Position numbers and translations under genes: made by a program | Shown: in pieces, positions 1-9,200 of the stretch | How positions within the stretch are numbered: the first letter of the stretch is position 1 | Layout: each line of letters begins with the position of its first letter | Notes under the pieces: model-generated | What the model saw: the letters and a program-made list of their open reading frames with translations, nothing else | Told to the model about the DNA's origin: nothing | Database searches by the model: none | NCBI RefSeq assembly: GCF_900601905.1 | Contig: NZ_UWFA01000475.1 | Coordinates: forward strand, 124,001-188,000 | From: Pseudomonas viridiflava | Lineage (GTDB): Bacteria; Pseudomonadota; Gammaproteobacteria; Pseudomonadales; Pseudomonadaceae | DNA length: 64,000 bases | Direction of reading: 5' to 3'

Positions 1-392
1 CTCTGGATATCGTCTCCCACGACTGGTGGGCCTATCTGCTGGTCAGCGGCGCTGGCGGGCGCATGTTTTACGATGCCAACAGCTATGTGCGTTACCGACA
101 GCACACGCGCAATCTGGTTGGCTCCAACGCCGGTTGGCGTGCTCGTGCGCTCAGGCTGCGACTGATGTTCGAAGGACGCTTCAAACATTGGAACACTACC
201 AATATCGCGGGCCTGGAAACCATCAGACATCGTTTGACAGAAGAGAATCGCCACGTGCTTGAAGAGTTCAAGACCTTGCGCTCTGAACCCTTGGTGAGCC
301 GCTTGTTGCGCCTCAGACGTTCAGGCCTCTATCGGCAGACGCTACTGGGGAATCTCGGCTTGATGATGGCAACTGTCATCAGACGAATTTGA
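1..392 (+). CDS. Family 2 glycosyltransferase, C-terminal part only (5' end outside window)
   Basis: An open frame runs in from the window edge (first full codon at base 3) to a TGA at 390-392, giving about 129 residues. It begins LDIVSHDWWAYLLVSG and continues with YDANSYVRYRQHTRNLVG. The HDWW motif followed by YRQH..N.VG is typical of the C-terminal part of GT-A-fold family 2 glycosyltransferases of the rhamnosyltransferase or capsule type. The rest is basic and helical, ending VIRRI. It probably adds a sugar to a lipid-linked surface glycan at the cytoplasmic face of the inner membrane, inferred from the neighbouring glycan genes. The next gene starts 65 bases downstream on the same strand, so an operon is likely. 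The acceptor and donor cannot be read from this fragment. Confidence 0.8.
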   Translation, partial: LDIVSHDWWAYLLVSGAGGRMFYDANSYVRYRQHTRNLVGSNAGWRARALRLRLMFEGRFKHWNTTNIAGLETIRHRLTEENRHVLEEFKTLRSEPLVSRLLRLRRSGLYRQTLLGNLGLMMATVIRRI

Positions 393-456
393 TCGACAAG
401 TGCCATGAACAACGGCAAATCGACTCGGTAAAGCTGCAAGTTGGGAGGAGGTTCAA

Positions 457-1419
457 GTGCCATTTTTATCCGTCGTGTTGGTCATGAGAAATCAGATGGG
501 GATGATCGAAAGAGTCCTCGATAAAACCGCATTACTGATTGCGGGGAAGGTCAGCGATTATGAATTGATCGTGGTGGACAATGCGTCAGACGACGAAAGT
601 GTGGCGCTGTTGAAGCAGTTGACCAGCGAGACCGGCATCGTCAACCTGCAAGTGTATGCCCTGACCAAGGAAGTCGATATTGATACGGCGTTCTGGGTCG
701 GTCTGGAGAATGCCCTCGGGGATTTCGTGGCGGTCGTGGACCCGCTCTCGGACGACATCGACTTTTTGCCGCAAATGCTTGAACGGGCCATCAATGAGAC
801 TGACGTGGTCTTTGCCTACAACGATCAGAAGCCAGCGCAAAGTTTGCCGTATCGCTGGGCATTTGCAGTATTTCACCGGCTCTATCGCTGGTTCAACGGT
901 ATCTATCTGGTTACGGAGGCACCGCAGTATCGAATGCTTAACCGTCGGGTGATCAACTTCATCCTGCAGCATCCACAACCGGCGACCTCCTACCGTCATT
1001 TGCCTGCAACCGGTGGTTTTGTCCGTGCCTATCTGCGTTATAGCTCCCCGCCCGATGCCTGTCGCAAGAAACGTCTTGGCGAAAGTATCGACCGTGGCAT
1101 GCGCCTGCTGGTTTCCACAACCCGAGCGCCAATGCGGTTGGTCACCACCCTGTCATTGTTCGGCGCTGTAGCCAACCTGCTGTATTGCATCTACGTGGTC
1201 GCTGTCGCGATTTTCAAAACAGAAGTTGCGCCGGGCTGGGTCAGTGTCTCGTTGCTGCAATCGAGCATGTTCTTCCTGATTTCCCTGGTCCTGCTGGTGC
1301 TGGGTGAATACATCATCAACATGGCGAGCCTTTCCAACGAAGGGCCCAGTTACCACGTGGGCCAAGAGTTCACGAGTGCCCGCATGACCCGTCGGGAAAA
1401 GCTCAATGTGGTGACGTGA
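457..1419 (+). CDS. Membrane-anchored family 2 glycosyltransferase (GtrB/ArnC-like)
   Basis: The 320-residue product has an N-terminal GT-A domain with SVVLVMRNQ, the nucleotide-binding ELIVVDNASDD and the DxD-type VVDPLSDD. Two hydrophobic segments near residues 228-250 and 262-287 follow, then a short basic cytoplasmic tail. This layout matches polyisoprenyl-phosphate glycosyltransferases (GtrB, ArnC, DPM1), which move a sugar from a nucleotide donor to undecaprenyl phosphate. The start is a GTG at 457, chosen because GGGAGGAG lies six bases upstream and the homology begins at once. It has a close paralogue at 13983-15005 on the other strand; the last 110 or so residues are almost identical between the two while the N-terminal domains have diverged more. 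The transferred sugar is unknown. Confidence 0.85.
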   Translation: MPFLSVVLVMRNQMGMIERVLDKTALLIAGKVSDYELIVVDNASDDESVALLKQLTSETGIVNLQVYALTKEVDIDTAFWVGLENALGDFVAVVDPLSDDIDFLPQMLERAINETDVVFAYNDQKPAQSLPYRWAFAVFHRLYRWFNGIYLVTEAPQYRMLNRRVINFILQHPQPATSYRHLPATGGFVRAYLRYSSPPDACRKKRLGESIDRGMRLLVSTTRAPMRLVTTLSLFGAVANLLYCIYVVAVAIFKTEVAPGWVSVSLLQSSMFFLISLVLLVLGEYIINMASLSNEGPSYHVGQEFTSARMTRREKLNVVT

Positions 1420-1453
1420 GTTGTCGAGAAAAAACCTGAACAAATAAACGCCG

Positions 1454-4381
1454 ATGCCATTCATTCAGGACAGGAATCGAGCTGTGCAGAAAATAAAAAA
1501 CCTGGTGCGACGATCTGGTTACGCAAACGTAAAGTCTGTCGAAAGATTCATGTCATTCACAGCGCTCTTTGTGTTGCTGGTCTTGCTGGTCATGTATGCG
1601 TATAGAAAGTCATTGTTCTTCGCAAGTATCCCGGTAGATGGTGCATTTCAGCATTTGAATCCAATGCGCAGAATAGCGTCCGGGGAATTGCCAGGCGTCG
1701 ATTTTCAGGTGTTCCACGGATTGGTGATTTCGTACTTGCATTACCCGTTATATTGGCTGCTGGGAGGGACATTATTTGCGTCGGAGTTTTCGCGTTTTCT
1801 GATCAATGGGCTCTGTGCGTATCTCGCGGCGGCGGCGGTGCTGTTTGGATTGAGAAGAACCAGGACAGCCCTCGGGCTGTTTATCTTTTTCATCGTGTCG
1901 ACTGAGTTGATGGGGCTGTTCTGGCTTATCGACCCCTTGGGGGATGCCTATTCATCCCTGGCGGTCAGGGTGTTTCTCCCTTCGCTTCTGATTGGCTACC
2001 TGTTTTATATGAACCGCAAAGGGCTGATGAGGGCCGATAACACCCTGTCTGTCATTGTCTTGCCTCTGGCGCTTGGATCTGCACTTACGCTGATGATTGC
2101 TACGGAACAGGGCATTGCCTTGTTTCTGGCGGTATCTGGTGCGCTGATTTTTTTTCATCCGGGACGGCCTCGTCACCTCATACGAGCGCGTGATGTCGTT
2201 CTTTTCTGGATGTCGATGCCGGTTATCTATTACGTCATGGTGTTTGTAATAACCCATGGAGAGCCGGGCAGGGCCTTGACGTTTTACTTTTCGGAGTTGC
2301 CGGCTGACCAGTTCTGGTACTTCGGCGCTTACCCCAATATTTTCCCGAAGGACTTTGCTTCCCTGCTGTTCGTGCCTGGCACGCGCAGGCCCTTCACCAG
2401 TTACGCAGTAGTGGCTTTCGCCTTGCTGGTTCTGTTGGTTTCACTGGTCAACGCCAGGGATCAACAATACCGGAATGAATGCCGGATATGGGTGCTGGCT
2501 CTGGCTTACGGCAGTGCGACGCTGATCTCCAACCTCGGAATGATCTCCAGCCATTATTCGGAGGCGGTGACGCGTCTCTCCTGTCTGTTTCTCATTACCT
2601 GGGCATGGCGCCTCATAGAGAATCGCTTTTCGTCAAAGGGGGTCGGGTATTTCAGGGTTTCATCGTTGTGCATCATGCTGCTGATCCTTCTATTTTCGCC
2701 CTTTGCGCTATCAGGGTTGTTCCCTGCAGGGCTCGCCCTGCTCAACGATTACCGAGGGTCTGTTCTGGAAAAGCGTTATTCGGGCGTCATTCCGCGAGGC
2801 GCGGAGTATCAGAACCTTTTTTCGATTGCTTCAACCGTATTGCCGCCTAAGTCCTTGATGGGGGGGCAGCACACGGCTGATCAGAACGAGCCGGACCGGG
2901 AAGGGGGCTTTCTCATCTTCCGGAATCCACCTGCGCTGCTGGTGAATTTGCTGAGCCAAGGGGCCGATGTCGAGCTTAATGAGCGCAGAGAAAACATTCT
3001 TCAGGTCGCCGGCAGCCACATCATGTATAGCGCCAGTGGCGACAGCTCCAGTTATGACTTCAAGTATTTCAATCCCGAAATTTCCGCTCGGGTCTTGTCC
3101 ACTACCCCTCTCTACTCAAAAAAGACCAACTTATGGATAAACGGGGTTGCCAGCATCATCTTCAACAAAGGTGGCTGCATGATGATGACCAGCGCAGCCC
3201 ATCTGGCCAACGTATCGGAATACCGTGCGGTGCAATTTTCCAATGAGGCCTATAGGCGTCATGTCACGTCTGTTCATGAAAATATTCTGTGTGTCGACGG
3301 GCCACCCCTTGAGCCATATGTCCATGGTTTTCCACAGCGTTTCACGGTGCTGCCGTACATTGATTTCTCATCTTCGGATTTTGCGTTGAGTTCCAGGACG
3401 ATCCACAAACGAACGATTCCCAATGTGGCGCGCTGGTTATATGAGTCCGAACAAAACAGCCCTTCCTTGATCGATTTGGATAAAAGCGATGTACGTGCTT
3501 ATAAAACCAGCGACGCTGACGTCAGTGGCCATTATCTGAAAATGGCATCTGCTTTCAGGATAAAGGACGATACCCTGCGCTATTTTCAACGCTGGTCAGC
3601 CGCGCCCTGTACACGGGAGCAACGCCCGACACTCTGGTCGACATATACCGGTTATCTGGACCTGGAAGAAAATGTGGTCAACCAGAGCGGTACCGATTAC
3701 ATCATCCATGCCCTGGGTCGCACCCGCCGGGCCAAGTATCTGAACGATTTCGCCAACATCAGGCCCACATTCGTGCACACCCTCCGATCTTCATACTCTG
3801 CTTATGAACGCTGGATTCAGACGGCTACCTGGCCTTTTTATGAAGCGCTGCTGGCCAACTATGATGCTGTCAGGACCACGGATTACAGCGTGATATGGCG
3901 GCGTAAAAGCGATCAATCCATTACCTGCAGCTGGATCGAAAAACCCGAGGCCTTGTGTCAGTCGTATTACCAGCCATGGCGTGACAACTTGCATGAGTGG
4001 GAGGGCATCTTGAGCGTTGCGCCCCAGGCTCGTTCCATAGAGCTTCCTGAGCTCGCGGTGGAATCGTCCGGGCAGCAGCAGGTGTATGTGCTGGAGTTGA
4101 CCTATTCCATTTCCAACCGGATTCAGAGTATTCCGGTATTTGGAAAGGTTGCGCGGTACTTCATAAGGCCTGTCGAAACCATGACCCCGTTACCCGTTTC
4201 GTTGCCACCCTACGAGACCAGGGTCACGTTTCCGATCATCGTCTCTCCCGGGCAAAAACCGCTGTTGAAACTCGAAACTGTCTCTTTGTTCGGGCAATCG
4301 GATTTTACTGTGTCGTCCATCAAGTACCGGAAGGTCAAAGAGAATATCGAAGGATACAAGAAGGCAATCCTTGATCAGTAA
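1454..4381 (+). CDS. Large membrane protein of the glycan cluster, possible GT-C glycosyltransferase
   Basis: The product is 975 residues. Roughly residues 30-430 contain about ten hydrophobic segments, beginning FTALFVLLVLLVMYAY, with the luminal-type stretch PVDGAFQHLNPMRRI just after the first; acidic residues in the first periplasmic loop are typical of GT-C lipid-phosphosugar transferases. Residues from about 450 to the end form a large, mostly hydrophilic region with aromatic-rich patches and no repeat or motif that I recognise. It lies 34 bases after the GT2 gene and 15 bases before the next membrane protein, so it should be co-transcribed. Base composition looks AT-richer by eye than in housekeeping genes of the window, as is common for surface-glycan genes. 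The assignment as a GT-C enzyme is inference from topology and context. Confidence 0.6.
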   Translation: MPFIQDRNRAVQKIKNLVRRSGYANVKSVERFMSFTALFVLLVLLVMYAYRKSLFFASIPVDGAFQHLNPMRRIASGELPGVDFQVFHGLVISYLHYPLYWLLGGTLFASEFSRFLINGLCAYLAAAAVLFGLRRTRTALGLFIFFIVSTELMGLFWLIDPLGDAYSSLAVRVFLPSLLIGYLFYMNRKGLMRADNTLSVIVLPLALGSALTLMIATEQGIALFLAVSGALIFFHPGRPRHLIRARDVVLFWMSMPVIYYVMVFVITHGEPGRALTFYFSELPADQFWYFGAYPNIFPKDFASLLFVPGTRRPFTSYAVVAFALLVLLVSLVNARDQQYRNECRIWVLALAYGSATLISNLGMISSHYSEAVTRLSCLFLITWAWRLIENRFSSKGVGYFRVSSLCIMLLILLFSPFALSGLFPAGLALLNDYRGSVLEKRYSGVIPRGAEYQNLFSIASTVLPPKSLMGGQHTADQNEPDREGGFLIFRNPPALLVNLLSQGADVELNERRENILQVAGSHIMYSASGDSSSYDFKYFNPEISARVLSTTPLYSKKTNLWINGVASIIFNKGGCMMMTSAAHLANVSEYRAVQFSNEAYRRHVTSVHENILCVDGPPLEPYVHGFPQRFTVLPYIDFSSSDFALSSRTIHKRTIPNVARWLYESEQNSPSLIDLDKSDVRAYKTSDADVSGHYLKMASAFRIKDDTLRYFQRWSAAPCTREQRPTLWSTYTGYLDLEENVVNQSGTDYIIHALGRTRRAKYLNDFANIRPTFVHTLRSSYSAYERWIQTATWPFYEALLANYDAVRTTDYSVIWRRKSDQSITCSWIEKPEALCQSYYQPWRDNLHEWEGILSVAPQARSIELPELAVESSGQQQVYVLELTYSISNRIQSIPVFGKVARYFIRPVETMTPLPVSLPPYETRVTFPIIVSPGQKPLLKLETVSLFGQSDFTVSSIKYRKVKENIEGYKKAILDQ

Positions 4382-4396
4382 CAGGAGTCTGCGCTC

Positions 4397-6013
4397 ATGT
4401 TCCGTTTGTTACTGGCTGGCCTGGCTGTCTACCTGCTCGGCCTTTCGTTCATCGTCTTGACACCTCCCTGGGAAGGCTACGACGAAATTGCCCATTATTC
4501 GTTTGCGCAGCAGCTGGCGGACACCCAGCAAGCGCCGTCCTTCGAGTCCGGCCGCCTCTCTCTGGATGTGGAGGGTTATCAGGCGTTGATGCCCATGCCT
4601 TACAGGCCGGTGCCCGCGTTCGACGACAACGGCGGATTGACCTATCGTCAATGGTTTTCAGGCGCCCTTGCCGATGCACCTTCAGCCCATGATCCACCTG
4701 TGTCCGCACGGCGGTTTGCGCCGGGCCAGGCGCCCAACTGGCAGGCGCAGCATCCGCCGTTGTATTACCACCTGATGGCGCCGCTGGTGGGCTGGACCGC
4801 TGAGCTGTCCTGGGCGGCGCAGCTGTTCTGGTTACGGCTGGCGTCCTGGTCGATGGCGTTTGCCGGCTTGTTGATCGGCGTCGCGGCAACGCTTCGCGCG
4901 TTGCAGGCGCTGGCCCCGCAACTGATCGGCGACTACGGCTGGGTGGTGTCGTGCTGGGTGGTCTTGTTTCCCGGGCTGCTCCCGGAGTTTGCCCGAGTCG
5001 GCAACGATGCATTGGTGGTGCTGCTGTTTGGGCTGATCTGGGCCTGGGCGGTGCAACGGCTGATGACGCCCTTGTCGTGGTGGTGGTATGTCGGGCTGGG
5101 CGTGCTGCTCGGGCTTGGCGGGCTCAGCAAAGTGATTTTTCTGCCCATCACGCTGGTGATGATCGGCTGGCTCGCCTGGATGGGGTTGAACGCCGATGAG
5201 CCTCGGGAACGCGTCCGGACCTGGTCCGGCAGCCTGCTGACGGCGGGGTTGGTGGTAAGTATCGCCAGCCGGGGATATCTGGCGAACATCGCCGAGCGCG
5301 GTAGCCTCACCGGGCTTCAAGAGCTGGCCCACCGAGATGACATGGGATCGCCACTCTGGCTTGCGGGGTTTGAGCAACCGCTGATGTTCCTCAAAGGCGT
5401 GCTCAATATCGGCCTGACGTTTATCTGGGGAGGGACGGCTTCCAGCGCCTATCCCCCGGTGATCCTGATGCTGCCTTTATGGATCATGACTGCGGTGCTG
5501 GTTGCTGCATCGCTGTTGCGGGTTCGCTTGCGTGATCCGCTGACTGTGCTGGCGGCGGTGCTGGTCAGCGGTGTGTTGATCAGCCTGGTGTATTACCTGT
5601 TGATCAGGCTTGCCGATGAAAAAGTTGGTGCCGGGACACCGGGCTGGTATCTGCATATCCTCGCGGCGCCGCTTAGCCTGCTGTTTGCCTTGGGCGCCAA
5701 CGAGTTGAAGCAGCGCTGGGTGTTCACGGTGACCCTGGGGCGAGTCTGGCTGGGATACGCGGTTTGCCTGTTTGCCGTGGTCACCTGGCTGCAGCTTGCG
5801 CTGTTCACCGGGTGCACTTTCAAAACGGCTACCCGCCGGATTTACGCGTCTGAAGACTGGCGTTGCCTGGCAGACATCAGCGCCATGTATCAAGGCCTTG
5901 AGCGCCTGGCATATCCGGCGGCAGGCGTGGTGTGTTTTACCATTGCGGTGGCGCTGCTCGGCTTTGCCGGACGGCGGTGGCGAGGTGTTCATGAGGTGTC
6001 TGGCCCGCGATGA
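4397..6013 (+). CDS. DUF2142/GT-C-like polytopic membrane protein
   Basis: This is a 538-residue protein with about eleven hydrophobic segments. Near the N-terminus, after the first membrane helix, it has TPPWEGYDEIAHYSFA, which resembles the 'P..DE..H' signature of the first periplasmic loop in DUF2142 and other GT-C membrane proteins; the acidic pair is the expected catalytic/metal site. Such proteins use a polyprenyl-phosphate-linked sugar to decorate glycan or lipid A on the periplasmic side. AGGAG lies about ten bases before the ATG. The 3' end overlaps the next gene by four bases (ATGA), indicating translational coupling. Substrate and acceptor are not predictable from sequence alone. 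Confidence 0.7.
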   Translation: MFRLLLAGLAVYLLGLSFIVLTPPWEGYDEIAHYSFAQQLADTQQAPSFESGRLSLDVEGYQALMPMPYRPVPAFDDNGGLTYRQWFSGALADAPSAHDPPVSARRFAPGQAPNWQAQHPPLYYHLMAPLVGWTAELSWAAQLFWLRLASWSMAFAGLLIGVAATLRALQALAPQLIGDYGWVVSCWVVLFPGLLPEFARVGNDALVVLLFGLIWAWAVQRLMTPLSWWWYVGLGVLLGLGGLSKVIFLPITLVMIGWLAWMGLNADEPRERVRTWSGSLLTAGLVVSIASRGYLANIAERGSLTGLQELAHRDDMGSPLWLAGFEQPLMFLKGVLNIGLTFIWGGTASSAYPPVILMLPLWIMTAVLVAASLLRVRLRDPLTVLAAVLVSGVLISLVYYLLIRLADEKVGAGTPGWYLHILAAPLSLLFALGANELKQRWVFTVTLGRVWLGYAVCLFAVVTWLQLALFTGCTFKTATRRIYASEDWRCLADISAMYQGLERLAYPAAGVVCFTIAVALLGFAGRRWRGVHEVSGPR

Positions 6014-7464
6014 TTGTTCGCAACGGTTTTCTGAGCTTGCTGGCACTGGTGCTGCCGCTGCTGGTCGGCGTGGTAACGGTGCCCGGTATCATCCAGGGGC
6101 TGGGCCTGGAGCGCTTTGGCGTGTTGACCCTGGTCTGGGCGGTGATTGGCTATGCCAGCCTGTTTGATCTGGGGATCGCCCGGGCGTTGACTCATCGAGT
6201 CGCGCAACTGCACGGGCAGCGTCGGCACCTGGGGCTGGTAGTGCGTGCCGGCATGCTGGTGCTGGTGATTCTTGGAGTGATCATCGGCGTGTTGGCGCTG
6301 CTGGTGCTCGGGATTGTCGATTCTTCGCGCTTCTCCATCGAGGAACAGGAATTCAGCAACAGCGCGTGGCTGGTGGCGGCCAATATTCCATGGGTGATTG
6401 CCAGCGGCGGTTTTCGCGGTGTACTGGAGGGGCTGCGACAGTTCGGCGTGGTTTCATTAGTCAGGCTGAGCTTCGGGCTGGTGACCTTTCTGGCCCCGGT
6501 CGTGGCCCTGCAGTTTGCTCCCAGGCTCGACTTCATCATCGCGATGATGCTGCTGGCGCGGGTGCTGGGCTGCCTGGCGATGGCGTGGGCCAGCCGCTCT
6601 GCATTTGTGGTGGACAAGCCGCTGATCGACAGCCCCATGAAGCAAACCCGACGGCAGATTGAAGTCCGGCGTTTGCTGGGTTTTGGCGGCTGGATGACGG
6701 TTTCAAACCTGACCAGTGCGGTGATGCTCTACGCTGACCGCTTTGTACTTGCCTACAGCCCTCTCGCGCCCTTGCTGGCTTTTTATACGACGCCTTACGA
6801 GTTCGTGACCCGCTTGTTTATCATCCCTTCGGCTCTCGGCAGTGTGCTGTTCCCGTACATGGCCAGGGGTAAATCCTTCACCGGCATCAACAACCGGCTG
6901 CTGCAGTTGGCCAGCGTATTGACGCTGGCGGCTGTGGCCCCGGTGATTGCCGCGCTGATCCTGTTTGCGCCGCAAGTCCTGGGGCAATGGATTTCGCCGC
7001 AGTTCGCCAGTAATGCCGCCTTGCCGCTGATGATTTTATCCGTCGGGGTGTTGGTCAATTGCCTTGCGCAGCTTTATCAGACTTACCTGTTGGGCTACGG
7101 CAAAGCGCGCTGGATTGCGCAATTGCACATCGTCGAAATGCTGGCTTTCGTGCCCTGCGTGTATGCGGCCGTGCGCTATTTCGGGATTGAAGGCGTGGCC
7201 TGGGCCTGGACACTGCGCGTGGCGCTGGATGCCGCCGCGCTGTTGCTGATGCTGGTGCGCACCGATGCCCGTCTGTTGAGTTCGGGGTGGGCATTAGTGA
7301 TCGCGCTGCTGGTTGCGCTGTTGATGTTGGGCTGCGCCGACAGTCCTTGGCTGTTCAAAGTACTGCTACTGGCCGGGCTGAGCAGTGTCTGCCTGGTAGT
7401 GGGGCTGCGCGCGCTTCAAAACCCGTTACTCAGAGGTGGGGCTGCGGAGCTGCAAGCCCGTTGA
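6010..7464 (+). CDS. Wzx-like polysaccharide/oligosaccharide flippase
   Basis: The 484-residue product has about twelve to fourteen hydrophobic segments in the MVF/MATE-like layout of polysaccharide transporters. It opens with NGFLSLLALVLPLLVG and includes FDLGIARALTHRVAQ after the second helix, a pattern frequent in Wzx/RfbX flippases where a D-x-G-x-x-R segment follows TM2. It probably moves undecaprenyl-diphosphate-linked repeat units across the inner membrane. The ATG overlaps the stop of the upstream gene (ATGA). It is the last gene of the plus-strand cluster and converges on the minus-strand cluster, with only 83 bases between stop codons. A Wzy polymerase is not evident in the window; the 975-residue or DUF2142 proteins are the only candidates here. 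Confidence 0.78.
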   Translation: MIVRNGFLSLLALVLPLLVGVVTVPGIIQGLGLERFGVLTLVWAVIGYASLFDLGIARALTHRVAQLHGQRRHLGLVVRAGMLVLVILGVIIGVLALLVLGIVDSSRFSIEEQEFSNSAWLVAANIPWVIASGGFRGVLEGLRQFGVVSLVRLSFGLVTFLAPVVALQFAPRLDFIIAMMLLARVLGCLAMAWASRSAFVVDKPLIDSPMKQTRRQIEVRRLLGFGGWMTVSNLTSAVMLYADRFVLAYSPLAPLLAFYTTPYEFVTRLFIIPSALGSVLFPYMARGKSFTGINNRLLQLASVLTLAAVAPVIAALILFAPQVLGQWISPQFASNAALPLMILSVGVLVNCLAQLYQTYLLGYGKARWIAQLHIVEMLAFVPCVYAAVRYFGIEGVAWAWTLRVALDAAALLLMLVRTDARLLSSGWALVIALLVALLMLGCADSPWLFKVLLLAGLSSVCLVVGLRALQNPLLRGGAAELQAR

Positions 7465-7493
7465 GGCCAGGCCCCAGGACTCTTTCGCAGGCG

Positions 7494-7520
7494 AAAAAAA
7501 GCCCGGCCAACGCCAGGCTT
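7494..7520 (-). terminator. Rho-independent terminator of the minus-strand glycan cluster
   Basis: A hairpin with arms AAGCCCGGC and GCCAGGCTT (one G-T wobble) at 7499-7520 is followed, reading on the minus strand, by a run of T (the A-run at 7494-7500 on the plus strand). It lies 28 bases past the stop of the minus-strand membrane protein. Confidence 0.7.
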
Positions 7521-7547
7521 GATGTTCATTGCAACCTTGCAACCCTA

Positions 7548-9164
7548 TCACCCACCTGCTGCCCTGTATCGCACGCAATACCCATCAGCACATTCCTCCC
7601 GCGGATACCGGGCGGTCAGGTAGCTATCCAGTGCCTGAAACCGTTCGCGCATGGTCTTGCCATCGATGCTGTACGAGGGGAACGTCGAGGAATAGACGAT
7701 GGCGGCTGGAGCGGCAGCGCTCAGGGCGCTGATCAGTTCGGCCTCGTGGTGGGCGGCGGCGTACACCGGGTAGGTGAAGCGCGTGCAGCTCGGCAGCGCC
7801 AGCAGGCCATTGATCACGCCGTTATTGGACAAGTCGAACACGCAACTGGCCTGGCTTTGCAGCAACTGTTGCGACGCCCAGTTCACGCCTTCGGTAACCG
7901 CATCCGCATTACCGGGCGGCGCCACCAGCTGGGTCAGCCACTGATACTGGCCTTGGCGAAAATGCTTGAGGCCGATATAGGTCACGGCCGAGGCCGATGC
8001 GCCAATCATCATGACAGTGAGCAAGTGGCTCAGGCGAAAGTCGTTCGGGTAGCGGTGCGGGATACACAGATAAACCAGCACGCATGCGACCAGAAAGAAA
8101 CCTACGTGATGAAATTTGAACGACAGCGCGGACCCGATGGCGATGACGACGGGTGCCAGCAAGCTCAGTCTGTTGAGCGTGAACGTCGGGCGAGCCAGGC
8201 TCAGGGTCAGCAGCAACGGCGCCCACAGACCATTGAATATGTGCTCGACATCGGCCCGGTTGATACCGACTTTGAGCATGATGGCTGTCAGCGCAAGCAG
8301 CGCGAGCATGCGCGCCTGGTCCTGTATCGCTCCCCTTGAGAGCCAGTGCGCCCGCACCGCAAGCAGCACGGTACCGAGGTTGATCAGTATCACGAAAGTG
8401 CTCAGGATCACCGCGTCCCGCTGCCAGCCGTAGCTCCATTGCCCGGAGGTTTGCAGCAGAACGCTAAGGTTTTCCAGATAACCGCTGAGTGAAAAACCGT
8501 CGAACAACAGCCCCAGACCCAGCACGGTGCTGGCAAAGGCCGCAGCCGCCAGCAGATGGATCCGCTGGTGCCACGCCAGCAACAGCATCGCCGGGCCCAG
8601 GCACACCACGGTGGCAAGGCCTCGATCAAACGACCAGAACATGCCAAAGCCTGCCAGCGCGCCGAGAATCATCAGCAGCCCGACAGGCCGGGCTTCACGG
8701 GGTTGGCGGCTCAACAGCAGAAAACTGTACAGCGAGGCGAGCAGCAGCAGGTCGCGGTAGCCGACAAACAACGGCGCTGCCACCGCCATGCCCAGCAACA
8801 CGATCCACGCGTAGGGCCGGGTCTTGCACAGGGTCTGCGTGATCAGCAACAGCAGCGCCGCGGCGGCAATGTCCAGCGCGCTATAGATTGCCGCCGTGGG
8901 CAGGAAATAATGCTCATCACCCCACCAGTAGCGGGCCGCCAGCGCCGGTATGAAATCCAGCGCGCCGTGAATGCTCAACGGTTGGAACGCTTGCGGCTGC
9001 AGCGAGAAGAAATTGACCGCCACCGCGAAGTATTCGCCGTCATGAAACGGGTCGGTCAGCACGGCGCTGCCCTTGAGGTTGGGAACCAGGATAAAAAAAG
9101 CGCAGACCAGCAACAGTAGGCCGACGACTTTCCAGTCTCGGCGCAACAGGCTCATGTGAGGCAT
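7548..9164 (-). CDS. Polytopic membrane protein, GT-C-like, of the minus-strand glycan cluster
   Basis: The product is 538 residues from the ATG at 9164, chosen because AGGTGGG sits eight bases upstream; a GTG twelve bases earlier lacks a ribosome site. There are about eleven hydrophobic segments. After the first helix the loop contains TDPFHDGEYFAVAVNFF and then SIHGALDFIPALAARYWWG. The acidic D..HDGE motif in the first periplasmic loop is what one expects of lipid-phosphosugar-dependent GT-C transferases, though I cannot assign a named family. It is the distal gene of the minus-strand cluster, after the GT2 at 9201-10004 with a 36-base gap. A parallel role to the plus-strand DUF2142-like protein is likely. 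Confidence 0.65.
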   Translation of the reverse strand: MPHMSLLRRDWKVVGLLLLVCAFFILVPNLKGSAVLTDPFHDGEYFAVAVNFFSLQPQAFQPLSIHGALDFIPALAARYWWGDEHYFLPTAAIYSALDIAAAALLLLITQTLCKTRPYAWIVLLGMAVAAPLFVGYRDLLLLASLYSFLLLSRQPREARPVGLLMILGALAGFGMFWSFDRGLATVVCLGPAMLLLAWHQRIHLLAAAAFASTVLGLGLLFDGFSLSGYLENLSVLLQTSGQWSYGWQRDAVILSTFVILINLGTVLLAVRAHWLSRGAIQDQARMLALLALTAIMLKVGINRADVEHIFNGLWAPLLLTLSLARPTFTLNRLSLLAPVVIAIGSALSFKFHHVGFFLVACVLVYLCIPHRYPNDFRLSHLLTVMMIGASASAVTYIGLKHFRQGQYQWLTQLVAPPGNADAVTEGVNWASQQLLQSQASCVFDLSNNGVINGLLALPSCTRFTYPVYAAAHHEAELISALSAAAPAAIVYSSTFPSYSIDGKTMRERFQALDSYLTARYPREECADGYCVRYRAAGG

Positions 9165-9200
9165 AGGGTGTCCCACCTACAGGAAAAAGGGCGGCAGGGA

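Noticed and set aside
7287..8339. A 350-codon plus-strand frame running from the flippase gene into the convergent cluster
   Set aside because: It crosses the terminator and lies opposite a membrane protein gene; its Gln/Arg-rich sequence has no domain.
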